Made by a program: the position numbers and the translations under genes
Notes under the pieces: generated by a model
Told to the model about the DNA's origin: nothing
Seen by the model: only the letters and a program-made list of their open reading frames with translations
Database searches by the model: none
Assembly (NCBI RefSeq): GCF_018413645.1
Contig: NZ_JAHCDA010000002.1
Span: 1,257,676 to 1,321,675 of the forward strand
Direction: 5' to 3'
DNA length: 64,000 nt
Source of the DNA: Roseococcus pinisoli
GTDB lineage: Bacteria; Pseudomonadota; Alphaproteobacteria; Acetobacterales; Acetobacteraceae
Shown here: positions 26,724-35,747 of the stretch, one piece after another
How the letters are laid out: each line of letters begins with the position of its first letter
How positions within the stretch are numbered: position 1 is the first letter of the stretch

Positions 26724-29417
26724 ATGATCAGCTTCGCCGCACCCCTTCTGCTGCTCGCCCTGCCGGCGCTGCCGCTGCTGTGGTGGCTGCTGCGCGTCAC
26801 GCCGCCGCAGCCGCGCCGGATGGACTTCCCTGCCGCAATGCTGCTGCGCGACCTCCCCCTCGCGGAGGAAACGCCGGCCCGCACGCCCTGGTGGGTGCTG
26901 CTGATGCGCATCGCGGCGGCGGCGCTGCTGATCCTGGGTCTCGCGCGCCCCGTTCTGGGGCCGGGCGCGACCGGCAGCGGCGACGGCGCGCTGCTTCTCG
27001 TGCTCGACGACGGCTGGGCCTCCGGGCCCGACTGGCCGCTGCGCGTGGCCATCGCCCAATCCGAGCTCGACCGTGCCGGGCGCGAGGGGCGCCCCGCGGC
27101 CCTGCTCACCACCGCCCCCGGCGAGGGCGCCGCCCCGCCCCGCGTGATCGGCCCCATGCCCGCGGCCGATCTGGCGCCCCGGCTGGCCGCGCTGCGGCCG
27201 CGCTCCTGGCCGCCCGACCGGCAGGCGGCGCTGGCTGCTCTGGATGGCTGGGTTCGCGCGGATCCCGGCAACGGTCGCTTCTCGGCGCTCTACCTCTCGG
27301 ACGGCATCGCCCACCGGACCGACGACACGGCCGAGGCCTTCATGGCCCGGCTGGGCGAGGGCGGCCCCCTCACCGTGGCGCGGGCCGGGGAACGGCCGGT
27401 GCGGCTGCTCGCGCCCCCGCGCACCGAGGGCGACCGGCTGCTGCTCACCCTGCGGCAATCGCCGGTGAACGCGGCCGGCGAAGCGCAGCTCGTCGCCCGC
27501 GCACAGGATGGCCGGGCTCTGGCGCGCGCCACCTTCGCGCTCGGCGCCGGCGCGACGGAGGCCGAGACGGCGCTCGACCTGCCGACCGAAATCCGCAACC
27601 GCGTCTACCGGCTGGACCTGCTGGACGAGGGCGGCGCGGGCGGCATGGTCCTGCTGGACGAGCGGTTCCGCCGCCGCCCCGTCGGCCTGCTGCCCGGCGC
27701 CGAGGAAGCGGCCGCCGACGCCCCGCTCATCGGCGACCTCTTCTATCTCGAGCGCGCGCTGAACCCCTTCGCCGAGCTGCGCCGCGGCGAGGTGGAGCAG
27801 CTGCTCGCCCGTCCCCTCTCGGTGCTCATCCTCGCCGATCGGCCGGTGGCCGAGGGGCCGGAGATGGCCGCCCTCACCCGCTTCGTCGAGCAGGGCGGCA
27901 TGCTTATCCGCTTCGCCGGCCCGAGGCTGGCCGAGCATCCGGACACGCTGCTGCCCGTGCAGCTGCGCGCCGAACGGCAGCTCGGCGGCTCGCTCTCCTG
28001 GGAGCAGCCGCAGCATCTGGCCCCCTTCGCGGAGGGTTCGCCCTTCGCCGGCCTGCCCGTCCCTTCCGAGATCAGCGTGGAGCGCCAGGTCCTGGCCGAG
28101 CCTTCGCCGCGGCTGGCCGACAAGGTCTGGGCACGCCTCACCGACGGCACGCCGCTGGTGACGGCCGAGACGCGCGGCGCCGGGCGGATCGTCCTCTTCC
28201 ACGTCACCGCCACGGCCGAATGGTCGGACCTGCCGCTCTCGGGCCTCTTCGTCAGCATGCTCCGGCGGCTGGTGGCCCTCTCCTCCGGCGTCGCCGGGCA
28301 GGAGGGCGAGGGCGTGCTGGCGCCGCTGGAGGCGCTGGACGGCTTCGGGCGGCTCGTCGCGCCGCCGCCGGGCGCGCAGCCCATCCCGACGAATGGCGAG
28401 GCCCTTCCCTCCGCACGCACCCCACCCGGCTGGTACGGCACCGCGGGCGCCGAGGGCTTCCGCCGCGCGCTGAACCTCGGCGACACGCTTCCGGCACCGC
28501 GGCTGCATGCGAACCCGCCCGCCGGCACCACCCTGCGGGCGATCGCCGGCATCCCGCCGGAGCGCGACCTCGGCCCCTGGCTGATGGCCGCCGCGCTGGC
28601 CCTCCTGGCGCTGGACCTGCTGGCCTCGCTCCGGCTCCGGGGGCTGCTCGGCCTCGCCCGGACGGCGGGCGTCGTGCTCGTCCTGATGGCCGGCACGGCC
28701 CAGGCGCAGGAGGGTGCCCTGCCGGCGCTGGTCACGCGCCTCGGCTACATCGTCACCGGCGACAGCGCGGTGGACGAGACCATGCGCCAGGGGCTGACGG
28801 GCCTCTCGGAATTCGTGAACCGGCGCACCGCCGCGGCGCTCGCGGAGCCCGCCGGCGTCACGCCCGGGCGCGACGACCTCAGCCTCTATCCCCTGCTCTA
28901 CTTCACCGTCCGGCCCGATGCGCCGGCCCTGGAGCCCGAGGCGGTGGCCGCCCTCAACGGCTTCATGCGCAATGGCGGGATCATCCTCTTCGACACGCGC
29001 GACGAAGGCTCGGGCGAGGGCTTCTCCCCGGGTGCGCGGGCGGCGCTGCGGCGGGTGACGCAGGGGCTGGCGATCCCGCCGCTCATGCCCGTGCCCGAGG
29101 AGCACGTGCTGCGCCGCGCCTTCTATCTGCTGGCCGACCTGCCGGGGCGGTTCGCCGGCGGCACCGTCTGGGTCTCGCGCGAGCAGGATCGCGCGAATGA
29201 CAGCGTGAGCCCGGTCGTCATCGGCGGGCACGACTGGGCCAGCGCCTGGGCGGTCGATGCGCGGGGCCAGAACCTGCATGCGGCGGTGCCGGGCGGGGCG
29301 CGGCAGCGCATCCTGGCTTATCGCTTCGGCGCGAACCTCGTGATGTACGCCCTCACCGGCAACTACAAGGGCGACCAGGTGCACGTGCCGGCCATCCTCG
29401 AAAGGCTGGGCAACTGA
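26724..29417 (+). CDS. BatA-like / DUF4159 membrane protein
   Basis: The 897-residue inner-membrane protein opens with the BatA-type N-terminal segment MISFAAPLLLLALPALPLLWW and a second helix near residue 60. A VWA-like middle region and a glutamine-amidotransferase-like part follow, then two helices near residues 610-665. The C-terminal DUF4159 domain (about 670-890) has TRLGYIVTGDSAVDETMRQG and FMRNGGIILFDTRDEG. Orthologues always accompany MoxR and DUF58. It overlaps the next gene by one base (TGATG). Confidence 0.88.
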   Translation: MISFAAPLLLLALPALPLLWWLLRVTPPQPRRMDFPAAMLLRDLPLAEETPARTPWWVLLMRIAAAALLILGLARPVLGPGATGSGDGALLLVLDDGWASGPDWPLRVAIAQSELDRAGREGRPAALLTTAPGEGAAPPRVIGPMPAADLAPRLAALRPRSWPPDRQAALAALDGWVRADPGNGRFSALYLSDGIAHRTDDTAEAFMARLGEGGPLTVARAGERPVRLLAPPRTEGDRLLLTLRQSPVNAAGEAQLVARAQDGRALARATFALGAGATEAETALDLPTEIRNRVYRLDLLDEGGAGGMVLLDERFRRRPVGLLPGAEEAAADAPLIGDLFYLERALNPFAELRRGEVEQLLARPLSVLILADRPVAEGPEMAALTRFVEQGGMLIRFAGPRLAEHPDTLLPVQLRAERQLGGSLSWEQPQHLAPFAEGSPFAGLPVPSEISVERQVLAEPSPRLADKVWARLTDGTPLVTAETRGAGRIVLFHVTATAEWSDLPLSGLFVSMLRRLVALSSGVAGQEGEGVLAPLEALDGFGRLVAPPPGAQPIPTNGEALPSARTPPGWYGTAGAEGFRRALNLGDTLPAPRLHANPPAGTTLRAIAGIPPERDLGPWLMAAALALLALDLLASLRLRGLLGLARTAGVVLVLMAGTAQAQEGALPALVTRLGYIVTGDSAVDETMRQGLTGLSEFVNRRTAAALAEPAGVTPGRDDLSLYPLLYFTVRPDAPALEPEAVAALNGFMRNGGIILFDTRDEGSGEGFSPGARAALRRVTQGLAIPPLMPVPEEHVLRRAFYLLADLPGRFAGGTVWVSREQDRANDSVSPVVIGGHDWASAWAVDARGQNLHAAVPGGARQRILAYRFGANLVMYALTGNYKGDQVHVPAILERLGN

Positions 29418-31507
29418 TGCGCACCGCCTTCGGCTTCGACTTCGCGCCCATCCTGCCGCTCTGGCTGATCGCGGCCCTCGGCCTGCTCTGCCTGCTGGCG
29501 CTGGTGCCGGCCGCGCTGCGCCGCGCGCGCGGCACCTGGTGGCGCGCTTTGGCCTTCCTGCTGGTGCTGGGCGCCCTCGCCCAGCCGCGCCTCGTCGAGC
29601 AGACGCGCGAGACGCGGCCGGACATCGCCCTCCTGCTGGTGGACCGCACCGACAGCACGCGCGTCGCCAGCACCCACGCCGCCGCGATCGAGGCCGCGCG
29701 CCAGCAGATCGAGGCCCGCATCGGCCGCATGCGCGAGGTCGAGCTGCGCGTGGTTGAGATCCCCGAGGGCGGCAACCAGGGCACCCGCGCCTTCGCCGCG
29801 CTGGAGCAGGCGCTGGCCGACATCCCCGCCGCGCGGCTGGCCGGCGTGCTGCTGCTCTCCGACGGCCAGGTGCATGACGTGCCGACCGAGGGCGCTGGCT
29901 GGGCGCCCGGCGAGGGCGTGCCGCTGCACCTCCTCATGCCCGGCCATCAGGGCGAGGTGGACCGGCGCATCCGCCTGCTGGAGGCGCCGGGCTTCGGCAT
30001 CGTCGGCCGCAGCGTGGAGCTGCGGCTGATCGTGGAAGACCTCGGCGTGCCCAACCCGACCGGGCAGGCGCAGCTGACGCTGCGCCGCGACGGCCAGGCG
30101 CCCATCACCGAGAGCGTGCCCATCGGCCGCGAGCACCGCATCACGCTTCCCATCGAGCGCGCCGGCCCCTCGGTCATCGACCTCGTGGCCGAGACGCGGC
30201 CGGGCGAGGTCTCGGACGTGAACAACCGCGTCGTCGTCGCCATCAACGGCGTGCGCGACCGGCTGCGCGTGCTGCTCGTCTCCGGCGAGCCGCATGCGGG
30301 CGAGCGGACCTGGCGCCGGCTGCTCAAGGCCGATCCGGGCGTGGACCTCGTCCACTTCACCATCCTGCGCCCCCCCGAGAAGGACGACCTGACGCCGCTG
30401 AACGAGCTGGCGCTGATCGCCTTCCCGGTGCGTGAGCTCTTCCAGGTGAAGCTGCGCGACTTCGACCTCGTGGTCTTCGATCGCTTCGCCAATCGCGGCA
30501 TCCTGCCGCCGAGCTATCTGCGCAACATCGCCGAATACGTCCGCGGCGGCGGCGCGCTGCTGGTCTCGGTGGGGCCGGAATATGTGGGCGGGGCCAGCCT
30601 CGCCTCGACGCCGCTCGGCGCCGTGCTGCCCGCCCGCCCGCTGGGGGCGCAGGCGATCCTCGACGAGGCCTTCCGGCCGCATGTCTCCGCGGCGGGCGCG
30701 CGTCACCCGGTCACGGAAGGCCTGCCTGGCGCGAATACCGAGACGGCGGAGGCGAGCTGGGGCCGCTGGTACCGCACCATCCGCACCGAGGCGCGCTCGG
30801 GCTCCACAGTGATGGAAGGCGCGGGCGGCGCGCCGCTGCTGGTGCTGGACCGCGTGGGCCAGGGCCGCGTCGCGCTGATGCTCTCGGACCATATCTGGCT
30901 CTGGTCGCGCGGCCATGACGGCGGTGGGCCGCAGCAGGAGCTGCTGCGCCGCACCGCACACTGGCTGATGCGCGAGCCCGAGTTGGAGGAGGAGGACCTG
31001 ACGGCGCGCATCGAGGCCGGGCGGCTGACGATCAATCGCCGCAGCCTCGACGCCGGGCCGCCGCCCGAGGTCACCATCACCGCGCCCGACGGCACCCAGA
31101 GCCGCATGCCGCTGTCCAATGCCGGCGGCGGGCGCTCCGCGGCCGAGGCGCCGGCCGGCGCCCCCGGCCTCTGGCAGGTGAGCGACGGACGGCGGCAGGC
31201 CTTCGCGGCCGCAATGCCCGCCAATCCACCCGAATTCGCCGATCTCCGCGCCGATCCCGCGCGGCTGGCGCCGCTGGTCGAGGCGACGGGCGGTGCCGCG
31301 CGCTGGCTCGGCGACGGCACGACCGTGCCCGAGATCCGCAGCGTCGCGGCCGGGCGCGCCGCGCAGGGCGCCTCCTGGATCGGGCTGCGGCGGCGGGACG
31401 ACCATACGGTGACCAGGATCGCCGCCCTTCCTCTGCTGCCGCCCTGGCTGATGCTGCCGCTGCTCCTCGGCGTCGCCGTCATCGCCTGGCGCCGGGAGGC
31501 CCGCTAA
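29417..31507 (+). CDS. Large membrane protein of the MoxR cluster (VWA/GATase-like)
   Basis: The 696-residue protein has two N-terminal hydrophobic helices (residues 10-33 and 42-58). A VWA-like segment LLLVDRTDSTR follows with an Asp-x-Thr/Ser metal site, then a glutamine-amidotransferase-like region (AEYVRGGGALLVSVGPEYVGG, residues about 370-395), and a C-terminal helix near 676-692. It is the last gene of the MoxR operon. The function is unknown, perhaps envelope stress tolerance or assembly of a secreted enzyme. Confidence 0.85.
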   Translation: MRTAFGFDFAPILPLWLIAALGLLCLLALVPAALRRARGTWWRALAFLLVLGALAQPRLVEQTRETRPDIALLLVDRTDSTRVASTHAAAIEAARQQIEARIGRMREVELRVVEIPEGGNQGTRAFAALEQALADIPAARLAGVLLLSDGQVHDVPTEGAGWAPGEGVPLHLLMPGHQGEVDRRIRLLEAPGFGIVGRSVELRLIVEDLGVPNPTGQAQLTLRRDGQAPITESVPIGREHRITLPIERAGPSVIDLVAETRPGEVSDVNNRVVVAINGVRDRLRVLLVSGEPHAGERTWRRLLKADPGVDLVHFTILRPPEKDDLTPLNELALIAFPVRELFQVKLRDFDLVVFDRFANRGILPPSYLRNIAEYVRGGGALLVSVGPEYVGGASLASTPLGAVLPARPLGAQAILDEAFRPHVSAAGARHPVTEGLPGANTETAEASWGRWYRTIRTEARSGSTVMEGAGGAPLLVLDRVGQGRVALMLSDHIWLWSRGHDGGGPQQELLRRTAHWLMREPELEEEDLTARIEAGRLTINRRSLDAGPPPEVTITAPDGTQSRMPLSNAGGGRSAAEAPAGAPGLWQVSDGRRQAFAAAMPANPPEFADLRADPARLAPLVEATGGAARWLGDGTTVPEIRSVAAGRAAQGASWIGLRRRDDHTVTRIAALPLLPPWLMLPLLLGVAVIAWRREAR

Positions 31508-31595
31508 TCCCACATTACAAATGATGCAAAATAGCCGTTGCACGGTACCGGCGCGCATAGGAATTAGACCAGGAACTTCAACACCGGAGGCACCC

Positions 31596-32063
31596 TTGTT
31601 CCCGAGAACCCTGGCGATCTCCGCCGTCGTCCTGGCGATCACCGCTGGCAGCGTGGTGGCGCAGAACTACAACCGGCGGCCGACCTTCGGCACCATCAAC
31701 CTGGTTACGAATTTCCAGCCCGATCCCTACACGGTGAACGTCACCGCCGGCGGGAACATCCCGGCCGAGCGCATCGGCGGCCCGGGCTGCGTCGGCTCCA
31801 TCGCCGATGCGCCGGATGTGCGGCTGAACTACCGCGCGGGCCAGTTCCCGCTCTACATCTCGGCCGCCTCGCGCTCCGACGTGACGCTCGTCGTGAACCT
31901 TCCGAATGGTCGTTGGGTCTGCAACGACGACTTCAACGGCACCGACCCCGGCATGATCCTGAACAACCCGATGTCCGGCCAGTACGACATCTGGATCGGC
32001 CACTACAATCGCGGCTCGGGCGTGCCCACGCAGTTGCGTATCTCGGAAATCCCGCCACGTTGA
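31596..32063 (+). CDS. Small secreted protein, unknown function
   Basis: A TTG start at 31596, with GGAGG five bases upstream, gives a 155-residue protein. It has a clean signal peptide (LFPRTLAISAVVLAITAGSVVAQ, first residue read as Met). The first ATG in frame, at 31521, lacks a comparable ribosome-binding site and would put 25 polar residues before the signal. The mature part has conserved-looking GGPGCVGSIADAPDVRLNY, SDVTLVVNLPNGRWVCNDDF and YDIWIGHYN. I recognise it as a family of periplasmic proteins without assigned function. Confidence 0.8.
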   Translation: MFPRTLAISAVVLAITAGSVVAQNYNRRPTFGTINLVTNFQPDPYTVNVTAGGNIPAERIGGPGCVGSIADAPDVRLNYRAGQFPLYISAASRSDVTLVVNLPNGRWVCNDDFNGTDPGMILNNPMSGQYDIWIGHYNRGSGVPTQLRISEIPPR

Positions 32064-32090
32064 GGCGGTCACACTGCAAGAGAGACCGAG

Positions 32091-32423
32091 ATGACTGACA
32101 TCAAGATTGGTACGGGCGAGACGGCCGTCGCCGGCAAGCCCGTGGCCGTCCACTACACCGGCTGGCTCTTCGACGAGGCGGCCCCGGAGAATAAGGGCCG
32201 CAAGTTCGACAGCTCCGTCGATCGCGGGGACCTCTTCCGGTTCCAGCTCGGCGCCGGCCACGTCATCGCGGGCTGGGACGAGGGCGTGCAGGGCATGCAG
32301 GTGGGCGGCCAGCGCCGCCTCGTGATCCCGCCCGAGAAGGGCTACGGCGCGCGCGGTGCGGGCGGCGTGATCCCGCCGAACGCGACGCTCGTCTTCGACG
32401 TCGAGCTCTTCGAGGTCGGCTGA
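32091..32423 (+). CDS. FKBP-type peptidyl-prolyl cis-trans isomerase
   Basis: The 110-residue protein is a single FKBP domain. Motifs are [51 protein letters not shown] (key residues GxVIxGWxEG) and a C-terminal [22 protein letters not shown]. No signal peptide is visible, so it is cytoplasmic. It lies 27 bases after a secreted-protein gene and is followed by a strong hairpin. Confidence 0.94.
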   Translation: MTDIKIGTGETAVAGKPVAVHYTGWLFDEAAPENKGRKFDSSVDRGDLFRFQLGAGHVIAGWDEGVQGMQVGGQRRLVIPPEKGYGARGAGGVIPPNATLVFDVELFEVG

Positions 32424-32430
32424 GATCAAC

Positions 32431-32454
32431 GGCGCCGCGGCCTTCCGCGGCGCC
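32431..32454 (+). terminator. Hairpin after the FKBP gene
   Basis: GGCGCCGCGG and CCGCGGCGCC form a perfect 10-bp stem with a CCTT loop seven bases after the stop. No T-tract follows. Confidence 0.5.
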
Positions 32455-32536
32455 GCCCCGCCCTGGCGGCGACCGGTTGACAGGCACAGGCAATCTCCGG
32501 TCGGCTGGCTCCCAAAACAGGGGAGAAGCCGCCGTC

Positions 32537-34279
32537 ATGAACGTCATGGATCGTCCGGCAAGCGCGACCGCCAGCGCCTGGCTCGATGCCTTCGACCGCG
32601 CCCTTCGCCGAAAAGACACCACAGCCGCCGCTGGGCTGTTCCTGCCCGATGGACATTGGCGGGACGTCATCGCCTTCGGCTGGGACATCGTGACCACGAG
32701 CGGCGGCGCCGCCATCGCCGACCGCCTCCGCGACACCCTGGACCGCACGCAGCCGCAGGGCTTCCGCCTCGACGAGGCACGGACGCCGCCGCGCCGCGTG
32801 ACACGCGCGGGGCGCGAATGCCTCGAGGCCCTCTTCGTCTTCGAGACGGCGACCGGCCCCTGCTCGGGCGTGCTGCGCCTCGTCACCGGCGAGGAAGGGC
32901 CGCGCGCCTGGGTGCTGCTCACCACCCTCGACCAGATCCGCGGCCATGAGGAGGCCTTCAACGCGGCCGGCGCGAGCGAGGCCGACTACTCGCGCGACTT
33001 CGGCGGCGAGAACTGGCTAGACAAGCGCCTCCGCGCCCAGGCCTACGAGGATCGCGAGCCGGCGGTGCTGGTCATCGGCGCCGGGCAATCCGGCCTCGGC
33101 ATCGCCGCCCGGCTGGGGCAGCTCGGCGTGGACACGCTGATCGTCGACCGGCAGGCGCGCATCGGCGACAACTGGCGCAAGCGCTACCACGCGCTGACCC
33201 TGCACAACGAGGTGCACGTCAACCACCTCCCCTACATGCCCTTCCCGCCGACCTGGCCGGTCTTCATCCCCAAGGACAAGCTGGCCGGCTGGTTCGAGGC
33301 CTATGCCGAGGCGATGGACCTCAACGTCTGGACATCGACCGATTTCCGCGGCGGCGACTGGGATGAGGCCGGGCAGCATTGGCGCGTCACGGTGCGCCGC
33401 GCCGACGGCAGCGAGCGCGTGCTGCAACCGCGCCACATCGTCTTCGCGACGGGCGTCAGCAGCATCCCGGTGAAGCCGGACCTCCCCGGCCTGGAGGACT
33501 TCAAGGGCACCGTCCTGCACTCCGGCGCCTATACGGAAGGCGCGGCCTGGAAGGACCGGCCGACCATGGTGCTCGGCACCGGCAATAGCGGGCATGACGT
33601 GGCGCAGGACCTCGGCGCGAGCGGCTCCAAGGTCACGATCGTGCAGCGCAGCTCCACCTATGTGGTCGGCATCCGCGAGGCGCAGCGCGTCTATTCCATC
33701 TATGCCGAGGGCATTCCCTTCGAGGATTGCGACCTGCTCGCCATGGCCACGCCCTTCCCGGTGATGAAGCGCGGCTACCAGCTTTCCACCGCGCATTCGC
33801 GCCAGGTCGACAAGCCGCTGCTCGACGCGCTGGAGGCGCGCGGCTTCCGGCTCGACTACGGGCCGGACGATACCGGATTCCAGATGAAGTACCTGCAGCG
33901 CGGCGGCGGCTACTACTTCAACGTCGGCGCCTCGGACATGATCGTGGAGGGCCGCATCGGCCTGCTGCAATTCGCCGATATCGAGCGCTTCGTGGCCGAG
34001 GGCGCGCGCCTGCGCGACGGCTCGCTCGTGCCGGCGGAGCTGCTGGTGCTGGCCACCGGCTACCTTAACCAGCAGGAAGTCGTGCGCCACTTCCTGGGCG
34101 ACACCATCGCCGAGCGCATCGGCCCCGTCTGGGGCTTCGGCGAGGATGGCGAGCTGCGCAACATGTGGCGTCCAACCGGCCAGCAGGGCCTCTGGTTCAC
34201 CGCGGGCAGCCTGGCGCAGAGCCGCATCTATTCGAAGGTGCTGGCGTTGCAGATCAAGGCACGGGAGCTCGGCAGATGA
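32537..34279 (+). CDS. FAD/NAD(P)-dependent monooxygenase with N-terminal SnoaL-like domain
   Basis: The 580-residue protein has an N-terminal NTF2/SnoaL-like domain (about residues 10-150, WLDAFDRALRRKDTTAAAGLF). A flavin-containing monooxygenase follows. The FAD motif GAGQSG is near residue 180, the FMO fingerprint FKGTVLHSGAY near 330, and the NADP motif GTGNSG near 347. Known in bacteria and fungi as a fused FMO-like family; the substrate is unknown. The ATG at 32537 follows a run of in-frame codons without a good ribosome site. Its stop overlaps the dipeptidase start (ATGA), so the two are coupled. Confidence 0.9.
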   Translation: MNVMDRPASATASAWLDAFDRALRRKDTTAAAGLFLPDGHWRDVIAFGWDIVTTSGGAAIADRLRDTLDRTQPQGFRLDEARTPPRRVTRAGRECLEALFVFETATGPCSGVLRLVTGEEGPRAWVLLTTLDQIRGHEEAFNAAGASEADYSRDFGGENWLDKRLRAQAYEDREPAVLVIGAGQSGLGIAARLGQLGVDTLIVDRQARIGDNWRKRYHALTLHNEVHVNHLPYMPFPPTWPVFIPKDKLAGWFEAYAEAMDLNVWTSTDFRGGDWDEAGQHWRVTVRRADGSERVLQPRHIVFATGVSSIPVKPDLPGLEDFKGTVLHSGAYTEGAAWKDRPTMVLGTGNSGHDVAQDLGASGSKVTIVQRSSTYVVGIREAQRVYSIYAEGIPFEDCDLLAMATPFPVMKRGYQLSTAHSRQVDKPLLDALEARGFRLDYGPDDTGFQMKYLQRGGGYYFNVGASDMIVEGRIGLLQFADIERFVAEGARLRDGSLVPAELLVLATGYLNQQEVVRHFLGDTIAERIGPVWGFGEDGELRNMWRPTGQQGLWFTAGSLAQSRIYSKVLALQIKARELGR

Positions 34280-35658
34280 TGAGGTTGGACTGGCTGGCGC
34301 TGCTGAAGGGTCGGTCCACTCTCGAGGACGGCGCGGAGGTGACGCTGGAGGGCGAGGTCTTTCCGCTCGAGGAGGCGTCGGCGGACCGCCTGCTCCTCGT
34401 TGCCGAGGCCGCCTGCTGCCTGGGCTGCCGCCCGGAACGCGAGACGACGGTGGAGGTCCTCCTCGACCGCAAGGCGCCCGCCGCCCGCTCGGTGCGGGTG
34501 ACGGGGACTTGGCGCAAGCCTTCGCCGGATTCTCCCTGGCGCTGGCGCATCGACGCCGCGCAGGCCGTCGCGCGTTCGACCGGCGGGCCCTGGCTCGCCC
34601 GGCGCGCGGTGCTGGCCGCGCCCCTGCTCTGCGCGGCACCCCGCCCTGCCCTGGCACAGGTGCCGGCCGGCGCCGGACGCGCGCTCGTCGCCAGCACCGC
34701 GCCCATGGACCTGCACAGCCATGCCGGCCGCGTGATCCTGTCTCCCCGCGAACCGGACCGCGCCTTCCAGCCCCTCGCCGCGCCGATGCGGGACGGCGGC
34801 ATGGCGCTCATCGCCCTGGCCCTGGTGGCGGACTCGCCCGTGACGCGCATCGTGGAGCGCACCATACAGCCCTATCGCTCCCCGGAACCCGGCGAGCTCT
34901 GGACCCACGGCCAGGCGGCCTTCGCGCGCCTGCACCGTCTGGTGGCGCAGGAGAGGCTCGGCATCGTCACGGACAAGGCCGGGCTGGCACGCGCGATGCG
35001 GCCGGGCGCGGGGCCCTCGGTGGTCGTGGCGGCGGAAGGCGCGGATTTCCTCGAAGGGCGGATCGACCGCGTCGAATGGGCCTTTCGCGAGCAGCGCCTG
35101 CGCCATCTCCAGCTCACGCATTACCGGGTCAACGAGCTCGGCGACATCCAGACGGTAAGTGCCGTGCATAACGGCCTGACCGATTTCGGCGTGGAGGTGG
35201 TGCGCGCCTGCAACCGCCTCGGCATCGTCGTCGATCTCGCGCACGCCACCCTGCCGATGGTCCGCAAGGCGGCCGAGGTCTCGAACCGGCCGATCGTGCT
35301 GTCGCACACCTCGCTCTCGCGGCAGCCGCGCCCCTTCAGCCGACTCATCTCGGCCGAGCATGCGCGGGTCGTCGCGGAAACCGGCGGCGTGGTCGGCGTC
35401 TGGCCACTGGTGGGGGACAGCCCAACCCCGCGCCGCTATGCGGAGAGCATGGCGCGGATGGTGGACGCGATCGGCATCGACCATGTCGGCATCGGCAGCG
35501 ACATGCGCGGGTTGCTGGCGCTCAGCGCCTTCGAGACCTACCAGGCGACGCCGGATCTGGCCCAGGCACTGCTTGAGATCGGCGTGGAGGCCGAGGGCGT
35601 GAAGAAGCTCATGGGCGGCAATTACGCGCGGGTGCTCCAGGCCGTGCTGCCCGGCTGA
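34276..35658 (+). CDS. Membrane dipeptidase (M19) with N-terminal Cys-rich domain and internal Tat-like signal
   Basis: The 460-residue protein has an unusual layout. Residues 1-100 form a separate domain with a CCLGC motif (Cys47, Cys48, Cys51). Residues 105-127 look like a Tat signal (LARRAVLAAP...PALAQ). The M19 peptidase part follows, with ligands in DLHSHAG (residues 145-150), AAEGADFL, DLAHATLP, LSHTSL and GIGSDMRG. The first metal site reads HSH where most members have HxD. Translation starts at an ATG overlapping the FMO stop (ATGA), so the long N terminus is probably real. It may be membrane-tethered with both domains used. Confidence 0.82.
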   Translation: MMRLDWLALLKGRSTLEDGAEVTLEGEVFPLEEASADRLLLVAEAACCLGCRPERETTVEVLLDRKAPAARSVRVTGTWRKPSPDSPWRWRIDAAQAVARSTGGPWLARRAVLAAPLLCAAPRPALAQVPAGAGRALVASTAPMDLHSHAGRVILSPREPDRAFQPLAAPMRDGGMALIALALVADSPVTRIVERTIQPYRSPEPGELWTHGQAAFARLHRLVAQERLGIVTDKAGLARAMRPGAGPSVVVAAEGADFLEGRIDRVEWAFREQRLRHLQLTHYRVNELGDIQTVSAVHNGLTDFGVEVVRACNRLGIVVDLAHATLPMVRKAAEVSNRPIVLSHTSLSRQPRPFSRLISAEHARVVAETGGVVGVWPLVGDSPTPRRYAESMARMVDAIGIDHVGIGSDMRGLLALSAFETYQATPDLAQALLEIGVEAEGVKKLMGGNYARVLQAVLPG

Positions 35659-35747
35659 GCCGCGATACTTCGGCTCCGATCGTTTCCTTGTGGAACCGAA
35701 GCCGAGGAGCCGGCGTTCTCGCTCTGGCCCGGGGAGCTGAGACCAAT

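Noticed and set aside
34276..34700. Splitting the dipeptidase into two genes, with a start near the Tat-like segment
   Set aside because: The frame is unbroken and the first ATG overlaps the FMO stop, so one long protein is the simpler reading. An internal start is kept as an open possibility in the findings.
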